NCBI GenBank assembly: GCA_016712225.1
Contig: JADJRL010000003.1
Coordinates: 3,547,501 to 3,611,500 of the forward strand
DNA length: 64,000 bases
DNA from: Candidatus Defluviibacterium haderslevense
GTDB taxonomy: Bacteria > Bacteroidota > Bacteroidia > Chitinophagales > Saprospiraceae
Direction of reading: 5' to 3'
The notes beneath the pieces are model-generated. The model saw only the letters and a list, made by a program, of their open reading frames with translations. It was not told the origin of the DNA and made no database searches. Positions within the stretch are counted from its first letter, which is position 1, and each line of letters starts with the position of its first letter. The translations under genes and the position numbers were made by a program. Shown piece by piece: positions 45,419 to 54,679 of the stretch.

Positions 45419-45778
45419 TTATATCCATATCGTCAGATTTAGAATTTCACCTAGATCTATTTTTTCTTTTTTTCTAATTTCAGATTTCAAGGGTAATAAA
45501 TAAGTGTTCATTTTTGAGTCAAACCATATGGCGGTTTGCCATTCCGTATTACCTAATTTTGCTATTGCCTTAAGTCGTCCCCAACCTTCTTCTTCGTTCT
45601 TGAAAGTATCTCTAATTTCTTTAGACATTTGATCGGGAAGGGAAACAAATACCCAACCAGCAGGACCTGAGTATTTCCAAGGCATTGCATTGAATTCGTA
45701 TTTTATTCCTTTTGCTTCCATTTTTTTAAATGTTGTGCTTGTATGAAATGTTAAAACATTATTTATCTCACTTTCCAT
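45419..45778 (-). CDS. DUF1905 domain protein
   Basis: The protein has 119 residues with a single DUF1905 domain: YEFNAMPWKYSGPAGWVFVSLPDQMSKEIRD, GWGRLKAIAKLGNTEWQTAIWFDSKMNTYLLPLKSEIRKKEKI, which is the family pattern throughout. The biochemical role of DUF1905 is not established. The ATG at 45721 (MEAKGIKYEF) is an alternative start that would place the domain at the very N-terminus; both remain possible. It is convergent with topA and has no clear partner gene. Confidence 0.82.
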   Translation of the reverse strand: MESEINNVLTFHTSTTFKKMEAKGIKYEFNAMPWKYSGPAGWVFVSLPDQMSKEIRDTFKNEEEGWGRLKAIAKLGNTEWQTAIWFDSKMNTYLLPLKSEIRKKEKIDLGEILNLTIWI

Positions 45779-45957
45779 TACTTAGTACTTTCTTTTCTAA
45801 ATCTAATTTCAATTTCACAGTAAAATGCCAAGTCAAAAAAATAAATTTTTGTATTTTTTAGACACTATTCAGGTAACAATAAAATAGGTTTGTTTTTGTC
45901 ATCATTTTTGCAAAAAATCAGGCAAAAATGCCGCCAAAAACATTAAACTTTTAACTT

Positions 45958-46010
45958 GTACGACGGATTTTATCCGTCGCAAAATATGGGTCGCCCCTAC
46001 AGGGCTAAGA
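45958..46010 (+). repeat. REP-like palindromic intergenic element
   Basis: Two palindromes lie side by side: CGACGGAT-TTT-ATCCGTCG at 45961-45979 (perfect 8-base arms) and GCCCCTACAGGGC at 45993-46005 (imperfect). The local base composition is clearly more GC-rich than the surroundings. The element abuts the stop codon of the DUF3592-like gene. Its arrangement resembles REP-type extragenic palindromes spread by RAYT transposases; no second copy was found in this window. Confidence 0.5.
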
Positions 46011-46011
46011 C

Positions 46012-46473
46012 CTAAACAGTTACATTATTTAGCAATAAATTAAATATACGGCGAATAATTTCAGGATAGCTCATAAGACACATAACAAGGCCACAACTGA
46101 ATAAAATAATAGGCAATTTGCCGGGTTGTTCATCCTCTAATGCTGCCCTTCCTGTTGACCTAAGTTTATCGGGTTTAATCCAGATTTTTACTTCCTGACC
46201 AATTTCATAAGGGCAGGGTAGTGGATAACCATTTGAGTAATATTTGAATATTCCTCCAGTTCCAGTCTTCGCAATATAATCTACCACTAAACAAACCGAT
46301 TCTTTATTCCATGGGTCTTTGTAAGTGTCAACTACAGTCCCGGTTGTTTCATAGCCATATTTCATAACAATCTGCACATGATATTGCTTGTAATAAGCAA
46401 AAATCAAACAGTAGGTACCGGCAAAAGCCAGTATTGATAATACATATGGTGGCAGAATATCAAACAAGTTCAT
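46012..46473 (-). CDS. DUF3592-like membrane protein
   Basis: The protein has 153 residues with an N-terminal hydrophobic helix (YVLSILAFAGTYCLIFAYY) and a second near the C-terminus (KLPIILFSCGLVMCLMSYP). Between them is a small beta-rich region with GYETTGTVVDTYKDPW, VCLVVDYIA and YEIGQEVKIWIKPDKLRSTGRA, the pattern of DUF3592 proteins. Function is unknown. It is isolated, with a REP-like element at its 3' side and a long gap upstream. Confidence 0.6.
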   Translation of the reverse strand: MNLFDILPPYVLSILAFAGTYCLIFAYYKQYHVQIVMKYGYETTGTVVDTYKDPWNKESVCLVVDYIAKTGTGGIFKYYSNGYPLPCPYEIGQEVKIWIKPDKLRSTGRAALEDEQPGKLPIILFSCGLVMCLMSYPEIIRRIFNLLLNNVTV

Positions 46474-47025
46474 TATAATTTTTATGTTTTTTTGAATATT
46501 AGAAGCTTTTTAGAAGTTAGCATCACAAATTTAATACTGATTTTTGTTTTTATACGCCATGACTAATAATTATTTCAAGGGTTATTGAAATTATGACTTC
46601 ATGGTTTTTGGGTTTATAAGTCGCAATATTATTTTAAGAATTGGTTGATATTGAATAGGGTAGTTTATCAAATTAAAGTGAATAAATCGCTTTAGATATA
46701 AATTTCTAATTTCAACTTGATTCAATAATTAGTTCGTACTTTTCAATTTAAAAATTCAAAGTTAATCAACAGTTCAAGTAATTGATTTAACTAAATAAAA
46801 TGAAAATTGAGGGAAATCCATTAACTATTGCCAAAATTGAAACTTGCTCTCTTCCATTTTCAAGGGAAAGGTTGGGGATGGGTTTACTGTATACTCAATT
46901 TGATTTACTGAATTCAAATTCTGTAAATTAAATTTTAAAAATCAAAACTTGGATTACTTATTAATACTCATTTCATTTTTCTTAACGACACTGGTATCAG
47001 TTACCATTATTATAAAATAGCTATG
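46474..47025 (+). other. Intergenic region, 552 bases
   Basis: Mostly AT-rich and featureless. A 43-codon open frame at 46800-46931 includes a purine-rich block (CAAGGGAAAGGTTGGGGATG near 46860-46880) that looks like a degenerate intergenic repeat rather than a gene. I see no promoter box, RNA gene or stable hairpin. Confidence 0.4.
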
Positions 47026-47844
47026 TTATTGTGATTTCTGTTCGATTTCTTTGTATTTGGTTTTATATTCGTCACCTTTCAATTGGTCTCCTTTCAAATA
47101 GCACACATCGCTGATGTATTTATAAAATTTTACCAAATCCTTATGTTCCTCACCGCGTTGAATGATTTTATTTTTTAATGCTTTTTCAAAATATTCCAAT
47201 GCAGTATCAAATTCTTTAGACTCTCTATAGGTATTCCCAAGGCCTACATAAGATTCAATAATTTCTGCGCTGTTTGGTCCAAAGACTTTTTCCCTGATCG
47301 ATAGTGCCTTTAAATGTGCATCAATGGATAGATCATAATCTTTATTGTTGCGATGGACATTGCCTATGTTGCCATAACTCGTTGCCACGTCGGCATGGTT
47401 TGCTCCAAGTTTAATTAATCTAATGTTGAGCGCTTTGTAATGGTAAATTAAGGACTGTTCGTAATTTTCTTCCGCATTATAAATGACGCCCAAGCTAATA
47501 TACGTCGTTGCAATGTCCAGATTATTTGCATCAAGTGTTGAAAGTCCCGTTGATAAAGCCTTATTTAAATAGGTTTTAGCAAGTTCATATTGATCTTGCC
47601 TCGTTAAAATAATTCCTATTTGATTATATGAGTCTATTAATTTTTCAATGTTCCCTTGTTTATTGAATTCGGCAGATGCTTTTTCATAATAAACTATGGC
47701 ACTGTCAGGTTTCATGGTTTTCCTAAATTCGATTGCTTGCTGCAGATAGGTATCAGCTAGTGCATTACTTTGTCCACTTGCATGGTACAATGAGGCTAGT
47801 ACAATTAAAGCGGATGTAGAAATATTTTTTAATGTTGTCATCAT
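47026..47844 (-). CDS. Secreted tetratricopeptide-repeat protein
   Basis: The protein has 272 residues with a signal peptide (ISTSALIVLASLYHASG, then Q). Five or so TPR units of the kinesin-light-chain spacing follow: PDSAIVYYEKASAEF, YELAKTYLNKAL, YEQSLIYHYKALNIR, YDLSIDAHLKALSIR and FDTALEYFEKALKN. In Saprospiria such repeats often precede a signalling or CHAT protease domain, but here the protein stops after the repeats. It probably serves as a periplasmic or surface protein-interaction scaffold. No operon partner is adjacent. Confidence 0.75.
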   Translation of the reverse strand: MMTTLKNISTSALIVLASLYHASGQSNALADTYLQQAIEFRKTMKPDSAIVYYEKASAEFNKQGNIEKLIDSYNQIGIILTRQDQYELAKTYLNKALSTGLSTLDANNLDIATTYISLGVIYNAEENYEQSLIYHYKALNIRLIKLGANHADVATSYGNIGNVHRNNKDYDLSIDAHLKALSIREKVFGPNSAEIIESYVGLGNTYRESKEFDTALEYFEKALKNKIIQRGEEHKDLVKFYKYISDVCYLKGDQLKGDEYKTKYKEIEQKSQ

Positions 47845-48087
47845 TGGAGAATTTTAATAGTTATTATTTAAGAACCTCTATACTTTGAGGAACGATTAAA
47901 AGGTTTTATTACAACAATAAAAAAGTTGATTAATTGTCTGAAAATAATACTAAATTTTCAAAAGATTCAATATTTCTGTATAAAATGATGTTTGTGTCTG
48001 TTGTTTGAGCTTTTAGGGATCCACTGGATTATTTTTAACATCAAACCGAATTTAAAAACACGATGATTTTTATCAACGATTATTTTA

Positions 48088-48855
48088 TTAAGGAGTTGAA
48101 ACTATAAGTCTTAAGGCACAAGTAAAATAGGCTTGTGTTCTAAAATGACCATATTTTCTATCCCAATTCCCGTTTTCCAAATCCATTTTTAATCGTTCCA
48201 CAAGTTCTGCCTGTACTTCGTTTGGGATAAAACCCCAGGCAGATTGGGATAATCTTACTTCAGGTTCCAAAAACGCCTCAGGTCTGCCATAAAAGGCCTC
48301 CTGAAAGCCATCTTTACAGTCTAAGGGGATGGGTATAGGAATAACCTTGCAATTGCCACCAAGCCCCCTTTTAATAAAATCAATGGTTGGATAGCGTGCT
48401 TTTTCAACTTCAATAACTTTAGGAAAATATGCTGCATTCCAAAATTGATCAAGTTGATCCGGGTCAAAGGTCATGACGATGACTTGCTGTCTTGCAACTC
48501 TTCTTAATTCTTGCAGCCCTTTTTCTATATCCGGCCAATGATGAATGGTGATCATTGCCATTGCAGCATCAAAGGAGTTGTCATCAAATGGAAGCTGGTC
48601 AGCAGATGCGATAATAGCCGGAACTTTTTGATACTTCATTCGTTGTTCACGCATGGCTGATGAAGGTTCTACTGCGATAATGTATTTATCAGGTGGTTCA
48701 TAGGATCCGGCACCAGCACCAACATTAAGAATTGTTTTAGCGTCCTCCAATTGTTTATAAATATATTCCGCTATGCGTTCATCTGTTTGTCTATAAGTTG
48801 AATATTTATTTCCGTATTTGTCGTAGTTAAATGCTGGGTTGTCTATTTTTATCAT
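48088..48855 (-). CDS. Class I SAM-dependent methyltransferase
   Basis: The protein has 255 residues with a Methyltransf_11 Rossmann fold. The SAM-binding motif I is ILNVGAGAGSYEPPD, the acidic loop after strand 2 is AVEPSSAM, motif II is ADQLPFDDNSFDAAMAM, and motif III is ELRRVARQQVIVM. The HHWPD sequence after strand 4 is frequent in small-molecule methyltransferases. The substrate cannot be inferred and neighbouring genes give no pathway. The start at 48855 places the fold about 40 residues from the N-terminus, a usual distance. Confidence 0.85.
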   Translation of the reverse strand: MIKIDNPAFNYDKYGNKYSTYRQTDERIAEYIYKQLEDAKTILNVGAGAGSYEPPDKYIIAVEPSSAMREQRMKYQKVPAIIASADQLPFDDNSFDAAMAMITIHHWPDIEKGLQELRRVARQQVIVMTFDPDQLDQFWNAAYFPKVIEVEKARYPTIDFIKRGLGGNCKVIPIPIPLDCKDGFQEAFYGRPEAFLEPEVRLSQSAWGFIPNEVQAELVERLKMDLENGNWDRKYGHFRTQAYFTCALRLIVSTP

Positions 48856-48900
48856 CTTGGGTAATTATTAAATCAGTTTTTAATTGACGATTGTATTTTA

Positions 48901-49467
48901 CTAAATGGATTCGTAGTAAAATTTAGCATATTTTTTTCTAAGAATTTGAACCATTTCTTCAAATCTTGTATTTTCATTTTTACAAGATATCATGAATTCA
49001 TATTTGTGCTCAATTGAATTGTGTTTAAAAAAAAGCCAGCTGTCATTTGTTTCAGGAGGTACTGTTTCTTTATGAGCATAATGCAAAGTTGAGCCTCTCG
49101 AAATCTTGAAATTTTCAATTTCATTAATTGGATAAAAATTTGAAATCCCATCGTTTGATGTAATTCGTAAATAATCTGAAGAAATTTCTAATGTGCCTTT
49201 TCGTTTGTAATTCTTTGTATATGCGTATAATACTCCTGCAATGATTACAAAGAAAATAAAAGCAGCAAAAAAAATCCTTGGGTTTAGATTAAAAAGTTCT
49301 ATTACACTAGGGTTAACGTGATCGGAAGTTCTTGACTTTGGACGAAAAAATAAAAAAAATAATAAAAAACAAACAACATAAAGTGTGTACCTCAATGGCC
49401 TAAATTTAATATAGAGGCTTGAATCAATAATAGTTAATTGAAGGCTATTTAATTCACTATCGTCCAT
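48901..49467 (-). CDS. Hypothetical membrane protein with PH-like cytoplasmic region
   Basis: The protein has 188 residues. Two hydrophobic helices (LYVVCFLLFFLFFR; IFFAAFIFFVIIAGVLYAY) are followed by a beta-rich soluble region (GTLEISSDYLRITSNDGISNFYPINEIENFKIS) that resembles bacterial PH-like domains. I do not recognise the exact family. It lies 45 bases upstream of the methyltransferase gene on the same strand, possibly cotranscribed. Confidence 0.6.
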   Translation of the reverse strand: MDDSELNSLQLTIIDSSLYIKFRPLRYTLYVVCFLLFFLFFRPKSRTSDHVNPSVIELFNLNPRIFFAAFIFFVIIAGVLYAYTKNYKRKGTLEISSDYLRITSNDGISNFYPINEIENFKISRGSTLHYAHKETVPPETNDSWLFFKHNSIEHKYEFMISCKNENTRFEEMVQILRKKYAKFYYESI

Positions 49468-49916
49468 AGAATGTAATTTTTTTTATTTTGTGTTCATAAA
49501 GCTTATAGATAAGTAGACTCTGTTCACTATATTTTTCAGGCTAAGATAATAAAAATCTAAGACTAAGGATTTTGACCTAAGTTTCTTGGTTATTTGGACA
49601 GTTGCAAGGTCGATTTCAAGTCGAACAGTTTGTCTTGTTCGTAAAGCGAGAACTCTGGTTAATGGAACATCAATAAAGGAAAAGACCTTGATTATTTAAT
49701 TGTTTTTAGTGATATACTTTTTTGCATTTTTCATATACTTTTTCATATTCGGGATATTCAAATACCCATAACTACAATTACCTTTTAAAATCCTTTTCCT
49801 TTAATTTGATACCCTTATCAACAGTATATCCATATTGTATTATATTTGATGGGGGTCGAAAAAAGCACTCCAAATCTAAAACAATATTATTATTATTTAA
49901 AAAGAAATAAATTTCA
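49468..49916 (+). other. Intergenic region, 449 bases
   Basis: AT-rich sequence between minus-strand genes. A short minus-strand open stretch near 49785-49865 ends in a stop and has no start, possibly a decayed gene. No hairpin, promoter box or RNA gene is evident. Confidence 0.4.
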
Positions 49917-50594
49917 TTATTTCTTAATTAAAGTTTTAAATATTATCAGCGCTGCATTTTCGCTTCCCTTTTGGGATGGATGAAATTTGTCAGGCCCGTA
50001 ATAAGAATAATCACCGGTTGCTAAAAAATGTTCCTTCCATGCTGTACCAACCGGACATAACAGTGAATTGGTTGTCACAGCTGCATCAGTATAATTTTTT
50101 ATTACCCCATCAAAAGTTTGAAAGTTTGCAAAAGTAGGCCATACCATAAAAAAAGCCAGTTTGGTATTATGTGGTATGCATAGATTTTTAATTCTTGCCC
50201 CGTAATCGAGCAATATTTCCCGACCCTCGGCCTGCGAAGAAGGACCCTGCTGCACTACTACAAAATCATATTTTTTTGTTGCAATAAGTGTTTGTATCTG
50301 CCCATCATTCCAATGATCCTCAAGTGCATAATTTGGATAAGCTACCATTTCAGTCTTGATTACTATGCCACTATCTTTTCCAAGCTTGGAAACCAAGCCA
50401 GGCAAGTCATTGTAATAGGTGAGGCTGTTTCCGACAAAGAGTATGCTTTTGGTAGAATCACTCGGGTTGACTATTACTATTGGAGGTTGAAAAGCTGGCT
50501 CAGTCTTTTCACATGCCTCTGTTGTAATGCTCAAAATAATAAGACTGGCAATAATTCGTATTCTCGACAAACTGTATTGGCATAGGTTTTTCAT
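49917..50594 (-). CDS. SGNH-hydrolase-fold lipoprotein
   Basis: The protein has 225 residues with a lipobox ending at Cys28 (SLIILSITTEAC). SGNH/GDSL blocks are visible: block I ILFVGNSLTYYNDLP with the nucleophile Ser, block II-like AYPNYALEDHW, block III FVVVQQGPSSQAEG, and block V YGPDKFHPSQKGS with the Asp-x-x-His pair. These enzymes hydrolyse esters on carbohydrates or lipids; the substrate is unknown. It should be tethered to a membrane facing the periplasm or the outside. A TAACTTTG box lies about 200 bases upstream at 50796-50803. Confidence 0.82.
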   Translation of the reverse strand: MKNLCQYSLSRIRIIASLIILSITTEACEKTEPAFQPPIVIVNPSDSTKSILFVGNSLTYYNDLPGLVSKLGKDSGIVIKTEMVAYPNYALEDHWNDGQIQTLIATKKYDFVVVQQGPSSQAEGREILLDYGARIKNLCIPHNTKLAFFMVWPTFANFQTFDGVIKNYTDAAVTTNSLLCPVGTAWKEHFLATGDYSYYGPDKFHPSQKGSENAALIIFKTLIKK

Positions 50595-50953
50595 CTGTGC
50601 TGTTTTAATTATTTATTTAAATTGTTCCACTACTTTTTAAACATTGACCCTATAGATATCTAATCTCTCATATTGTGTCTTTTTAATTATTCTAATATCT
50701 TGATTGTTTAAGTCAATTAAATAAAAGCCCTGTTCAGTCGGAAACTACCATTTGTCAACTGTCACGGTTGCATTTGTTAAAATTTTGTCCCTATACAAAG
50801 TTATCTCGAAAAAAATGGATTAGGAAAAAGACTTACATCCGTGTTTGTAAAATTAATTTAATCCATGATTCAATGGTATTTTATTTTTTTATAAAATGAA
50901 AGTAAATCGATTGAGGTAGTATTGTTAAAATTTAAAGTCTCAAAATTATGTTA
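50595..50953 (+). other. Intergenic region, 359 bases
   Basis: Spacer between two minus-strand genes. The only feature seen is a minus-strand TAACTTTG box at 50796-50803, some 200 bases before the SGNH lipoprotein start. This is too distant to assign confidently. Confidence 0.35.
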
Positions 50954-52720
50954 TCAAAGTTTTATGATAGTTTGAGTATTATAGCTTTTACCAACTTTAA
51001 CCTTTATTGTATATGTGCCTATGGTTAACCCGTTAATATCAATTTCCTTTTCATTATTTGATGAGTAAATTAATTTGCCGTTTTGATCATATATAAAGCT
51101 AACAAAGTTTTCATTCCGGTATTCATCTGGTATTATTATGTTTATCTTAGTTGATGCTGGATTAGGATAAATTAACACATCATTTATTTTTAAAAGGCTC
51201 TCATTATTTATACCGGTAATACCCTTTCCTTGAACAATTGTAATAAATTGATTCGTGGTAATATCGGTATAATATTCAACAGTGCCATTCAGCCATTCTA
51301 GCTTTATTGAATCAATATTTGTAGCATTACCTAAACCAAAATGTGGACGCAAATCATTTTGCCCGCAATATGAAGTTTGTGCAGATAGTTCTCTCATCTG
51401 CCAAACCGGATTGCCGTTAATGTTTGCTTTTACTCTTATTTTAGTTCCTACAGCAGATTTATTTGTTGTAGTGCCAACAAGCTTTATCGTGACCCAGTTA
51501 TTTGAATTGCCATCATTGTGATAAAGTAAATCAGGACGGTCAACCGAGTTATACCTGCAGGTAGCTACTGCTAGATCCTCAAAGCCGTCATTGTCATAAT
51601 CACCAAAAGCGCAACCATAAGACCAATCTAAATCAGTTGCAGGTGCGGTGTTTCCCACTCTCGTAAATGAACCATTGCCATTATTTAGAAAAAGGAAATT
51701 AGGCCAAAGCGTTGTTGTCCCAAATGAATTGGTTACATATAAATCTATGTCACCGTCATTATCTATATCTGACCAAGCCGAGCTAAACGAATTTCCACCG
51801 CAATTTGAAACTGTATCGGAAGTGATTTTTGTAAAATTAAATTGACCATCATTTCTGAAAAGCCCATCATTTCCCTGATCGTTAGCGAGAAACACATCAA
51901 GGTCGCCATCATTATCATAATCACCCCAATTGCTGCTCATTGTTTTCCCTCCATCATTTAATAGTGGACCATTTGTAAGTTTAGTAAATACCCCTGCACC
52001 ATCATTGCGATATAAATTTTCATTTTGATCTTTTTCATTTGTTACAAACAAATCAAGGTCGCCATCGCTGTCAATGTCTGTCCAGTTAACACTTCGAGAA
52101 ATAAAGGCATCTGTAACTGGCGTGCCTGTCAGCACTTTTGTAAATACATTGCCTCCTTCATTATGAAAAAGCAAATTTTTATTTGTGGCTAAGGTGCCAC
52201 CACTTCGGGTAACGTATAAATCGAGCAAGCCATCATTGTCATAATCGCCCCACGATCCTGTTTCACAATAACCACCGCTGGTTTCAACAGCATTTTGAGT
52301 TTGAGTAAATGCACCAACTCTGGTATTATTATAGAATAGATTTTTTGTGTTATACCAGTTTACTACAAAACAATCTAAATCGCCATCATTGTCACTATCA
52401 GCCCATGTTGCTCCATCCGAAGGTTTATTGTCCTTAACAATGGTATCGCCCGTTAGAGCAGTAAACCCTCCGGTGCCGTTGTTGATATATAGAAAATTGT
52501 CTTGCCCTTCCGTTGGACCATTCGTAATCATACAATCTATAAATCCGTCACCATTTACATCAACCCAGTTTACACTGCGCGAGTCGCCATCAGAGGTCAC
52601 AAACGGACCAGAAGTAATCTTTGTAAATGTTTGCGCAAATGTTGCATTAACCATTAGATGGCTAAATAAAATAATGAGAATTTGTTTGGAAACGAAAATA
52701 TAATGGTGACTTATTTTCAT
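50954..52720 (-). CDS. Secreted FG-GAP/VCBS-repeat protein with ASPIC domain and T9SS tail
   Basis: The protein has 588 residues with a signal peptide ending near residue 29 (NATFA, then Q). Seven or so FG-GAP/VCBS units follow, each with a calcium-binding loop of the DxNxDGxxD or DxDNDGDxD type (DVNGDGFIDC, DSDNDGDLDC, DYDNDGLLDL, DIDSDGDLDL, DYDNDGDLDV, DIDNDGDIDL, DYDNDGFEDL), forming a beta-propeller. An ASPIC/UnbV domain (SAVGTKIRVKANING, LRPHFGLGNATNIDSIKLEWLNG) comes next, then a T9SS sorting domain (IYPNPASTKINI to TQTIIKL). It is exported to the surface, perhaps for adhesion. It is divergent from the LytS-type kinase gene. Confidence 0.9.
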   Translation of the reverse strand: MKISHHYIFVSKQILIILFSHLMVNATFAQTFTKITSGPFVTSDGDSRSVNWVDVNGDGFIDCMITNGPTEGQDNFLYINNGTGGFTALTGDTIVKDNKPSDGATWADSDNDGDLDCFVVNWYNTKNLFYNNTRVGAFTQTQNAVETSGGYCETGSWGDYDNDGLLDLYVTRSGGTLATNKNLLFHNEGGNVFTKVLTGTPVTDAFISRSVNWTDIDSDGDLDLFVTNEKDQNENLYRNDGAGVFTKLTNGPLLNDGGKTMSSNWGDYDNDGDLDVFLANDQGNDGLFRNDGQFNFTKITSDTVSNCGGNSFSSAWSDIDNDGDIDLYVTNSFGTTTLWPNFLFLNNGNGSFTRVGNTAPATDLDWSYGCAFGDYDNDGFEDLAVATCRYNSVDRPDLLYHNDGNSNNWVTIKLVGTTTNKSAVGTKIRVKANINGNPVWQMRELSAQTSYCGQNDLRPHFGLGNATNIDSIKLEWLNGTVEYYTDITTNQFITIVQGKGITGINNESLLKINDVLIYPNPASTKINIIIPDEYRNENFVSFIYDQNGKLIYSSNNEKEIDINGLTIGTYTIKVKVGKSYNTQTIIKL

Positions 52721-52740
52721 GTTGCATAATTTTGTTTAAG

Positions 52741-52748
52741 CAAATCTA
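52741..52748 (-). promoter_or_regulatory. Probable -7 box for the FG-GAP protein gene
   Basis: On the minus strand this reads TAGATTTG, a TAnnTTTG match, 20 bases before the ATG at 52720. Confidence 0.4.
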
Positions 52749-52832
52749 TTCAGAATAATATGTTCTATTTTCAAAAGTATCTAAACAACATATTCCGATA
52801 CCCACAAAACAGCATTTAAGATACGTACACCT

Positions 52833-52840
52833 TACATTTG
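52833..52840 (+). promoter_or_regulatory. Possible -7 box for the LytS-type kinase operon
   Basis: TACATTTG matches TAnnTTTG, about 90 bases before the kinase ATG at 52930. The divergent FG-GAP gene's box lies 85 bases away. Confidence 0.28.
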
Positions 52841-52929
52841 GTTAAATTTACTGTTTGTATGTAGCAATCTGCCGTTCCTATTTTTTTTAAGCTTTTGTAA
52901 TTTTTATTCTGGATATTTACAGTGTGATA

Positions 52930-54009
52930 ATGAATAAGAGCGTTTGGTTACACATTTTATTCTGGATGGTTTATTTCAGTATCAATCTCTTTACTGGGCT
53001 ATACCTTTCCAGTTCCAATAACATTAACCCTTCACTTGATTTATTCAATAAGACAGCGTTGAGCCAACTACTCTTATTATTAATTAAAATACCTGCAGTT
53101 TATTATGTTTTATATTCACTGATTCCAAGATGGTTGAAACAACCGGGTAAGTTCATGCTGTTTATTGAAGCTTTTGTTGCAATGTGTTTTTTTGTGTTGG
53201 CTTATCGTGTCATGATACATTTTGTAATATGGCCTTATGTTACATTCAATAAGCCGCAGACGTTTACCACCCTTGAGTTTACAGCACGATTATTTTATTC
53301 GATTTTCGATATATTGCAGGTGGTTGGAATCGCTGCAGCTATTAAATTATTCCGGTTGCGGATAAATGCTATCAAAAATGAAAAAGCGCTTATACAAGAA
53401 AAACTACAATCAGAAATGCTGCATCTTAAATCGCAAATCAATCCTCACTTTTTGTTTAATATGCTCAACAGCATTTACTCGCTTTCGAGAGCACAATCTG
53501 CTTCAACGCCTGATACTGTTATGAAGCTGTCAAAAATTCTTCGCTATATGATTTATGAAACTGGAAAAATAACGGTTCCTATAGAAGAAGAGATAAAAAT
53601 TATTGATGATTTTATAGAGCTGCAGCAACTTCGTTTTGGAAAAAGATTACAGGTGAAAATGGAAAAGCATATTGAGAACAGCTCCACGCAAGTAACACCA
53701 CTAATACTTTTTCCACTTATTGAAAATGCATTTAAGCACGGAAATGGTTCTGGGACTTCAGAAATCCTATTCAATATTACATTGATTCAAAATTCGCTTG
53801 ATGTAAGCGTAATAAATCCTATTGAAGGTTCATCTGTTCAATCAAATGGTGAAGAAGGAATAGGTTTGCCAAACCTCCGCAGACAACTCGAACTGCTGTA
53901 CAGAGATTATTCATTTGTTCATTTTGAAAAAGATAATCACTTCGTAGTAAATTTGCGGATTAACTTAGCATCATATGCAGGATTTGAATTGTTTGATAGT
54001 AGAGGATGA
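52930..54009 (+). CDS. LytS/YehU-family sensor histidine kinase
   Basis: The protein is 359 residues from the ATG at 52930; a GTG two codons earlier is less likely. Four membrane helices occupy about residues 5-150. The His_kinase domain has SQINPHFLFNMLNSIYSLS with the phosphoacceptor at about His173, and the ATPase part shows PLILFPLIENAFKHG and GEEGIGLPNLRRQLELLY. No extracytoplasmic sensor domain is present, so the membrane region probably senses the signal. The gene overlaps the following response-regulator gene by 35 bases, which defines a dedicated pair. Confidence 0.92.
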   Translation: MNKSVWLHILFWMVYFSINLFTGLYLSSSNNINPSLDLFNKTALSQLLLLLIKIPAVYYVLYSLIPRWLKQPGKFMLFIEAFVAMCFFVLAYRVMIHFVIWPYVTFNKPQTFTTLEFTARLFYSIFDILQVVGIAAAIKLFRLRINAIKNEKALIQEKLQSEMLHLKSQINPHFLFNMLNSIYSLSRAQSASTPDTVMKLSKILRYMIYETGKITVPIEEEIKIIDDFIELQQLRFGKRLQVKMEKHIENSSTQVTPLILFPLIENAFKHGNGSGTSEILFNITLIQNSLDVSVINPIEGSSVQSNGEEGIGLPNLRRQLELLYRDYSFVHFEKDNHFVVNLRINLASYAGFELFDSRG

Positions 54010-54679
54010 ATCTCTGGCAGCCGATGTAATTAGTGATTACATCCATCAGGTTCCCGGGCTAAAGCTTAAAGGTACTTGCGAAAATGTATTTGAAGCAATG
54101 GAGAAATTGCGTTGTGAAAAAATTGATCTTATTTTTCTCGATATTAATTTACCGAAAATTAACGGAATTGATTTTATAAAAACCATTCCTGATAAATATG
54201 ATATTGTACTTACTACGGCCTATCATCAATACGCTCTAGAAGGCTTTAATCTCAATGTTATAGATTATCTGCTAAAGCCAATTGAGTTCAGCCGTTTTTT
54301 GCAGGCTGTAAATAAGGTATTCGACAAGCACAAAAAAGTTTCATCGGAAGTACACAGCGAGATTCGCCAAAGGGTACATCATTTTTTTAACGTAGAGAAA
54401 AAACAAGTGAAGGTATTTGAGGATGATATCCTTTATATTGAAAGTTTGAAAGATTATGTGCGAATTCATACCAGTAAGCGGATCTTCGTTACTAAATTTC
54501 AGATCGGTGAAATAGAAAAAATACTGACGCAAGAAGACTTTATTCGTATCCATAAATCCTATATCGTTAATAGCAACATGATTACTTCTTACAATGCACA
54601 AGAAATTGAAATTGACGACATTTCTCTTCCTTTAGGGAGGAGTTATAAAATAATCGTCGAGCGAAAATTAAAAGGATGA
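53975..54679 (+). CDS. LytTR-type response regulator
   Basis: The protein has 234 residues. The receiver domain (1-120) has LIVEDESLAAD, the phosphoacceptor Asp56 in IFLDINLPKING, the Thr region VLTTAYHQYALEGF and the Lys region DYLLKPIEF. A LytTR DNA-binding domain follows at about 135-232 (ILYIESLKDYVRIHTS; FIRIHKSYIVN; LPLGRSYK), which binds DNA through a beta-rich fold. It overlaps the kinase gene by 35 bases. The most obvious candidate target is the divergent FG-GAP gene or its own promoter, by position only. Confidence 0.93.
   Translation: MQDLNCLIVEDESLAADVISDYIHQVPGLKLKGTCENVFEAMEKLRCEKIDLIFLDINLPKINGIDFIKTIPDKYDIVLTTAYHQYALEGFNLNVIDYLLKPIEFSRFLQAVNKVFDKHKKVSSEVHSEIRQRVHHFFNVEKKQVKVFEDDILYIESLKDYVRIHTSKRIFVTKFQIGEIEKILTQEDFIRIHKSYIVNSNMITSYNAQEIEIDDISLPLGRSYKIIVERKLKG

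Noticed and set aside
46800..46931. 43-codon open frame in the 46474-47025 gap
   Set aside because: Short, no promoter box or ribosome-binding context, and its centre looks like a degenerate purine-rich intergenic repeat.
50796..50803. TAACTTTG on the minus strand as promoter of the SGNH lipoprotein
   Set aside because: It is about 200 bases from the start codon, so it was noted but not listed as a promoter.
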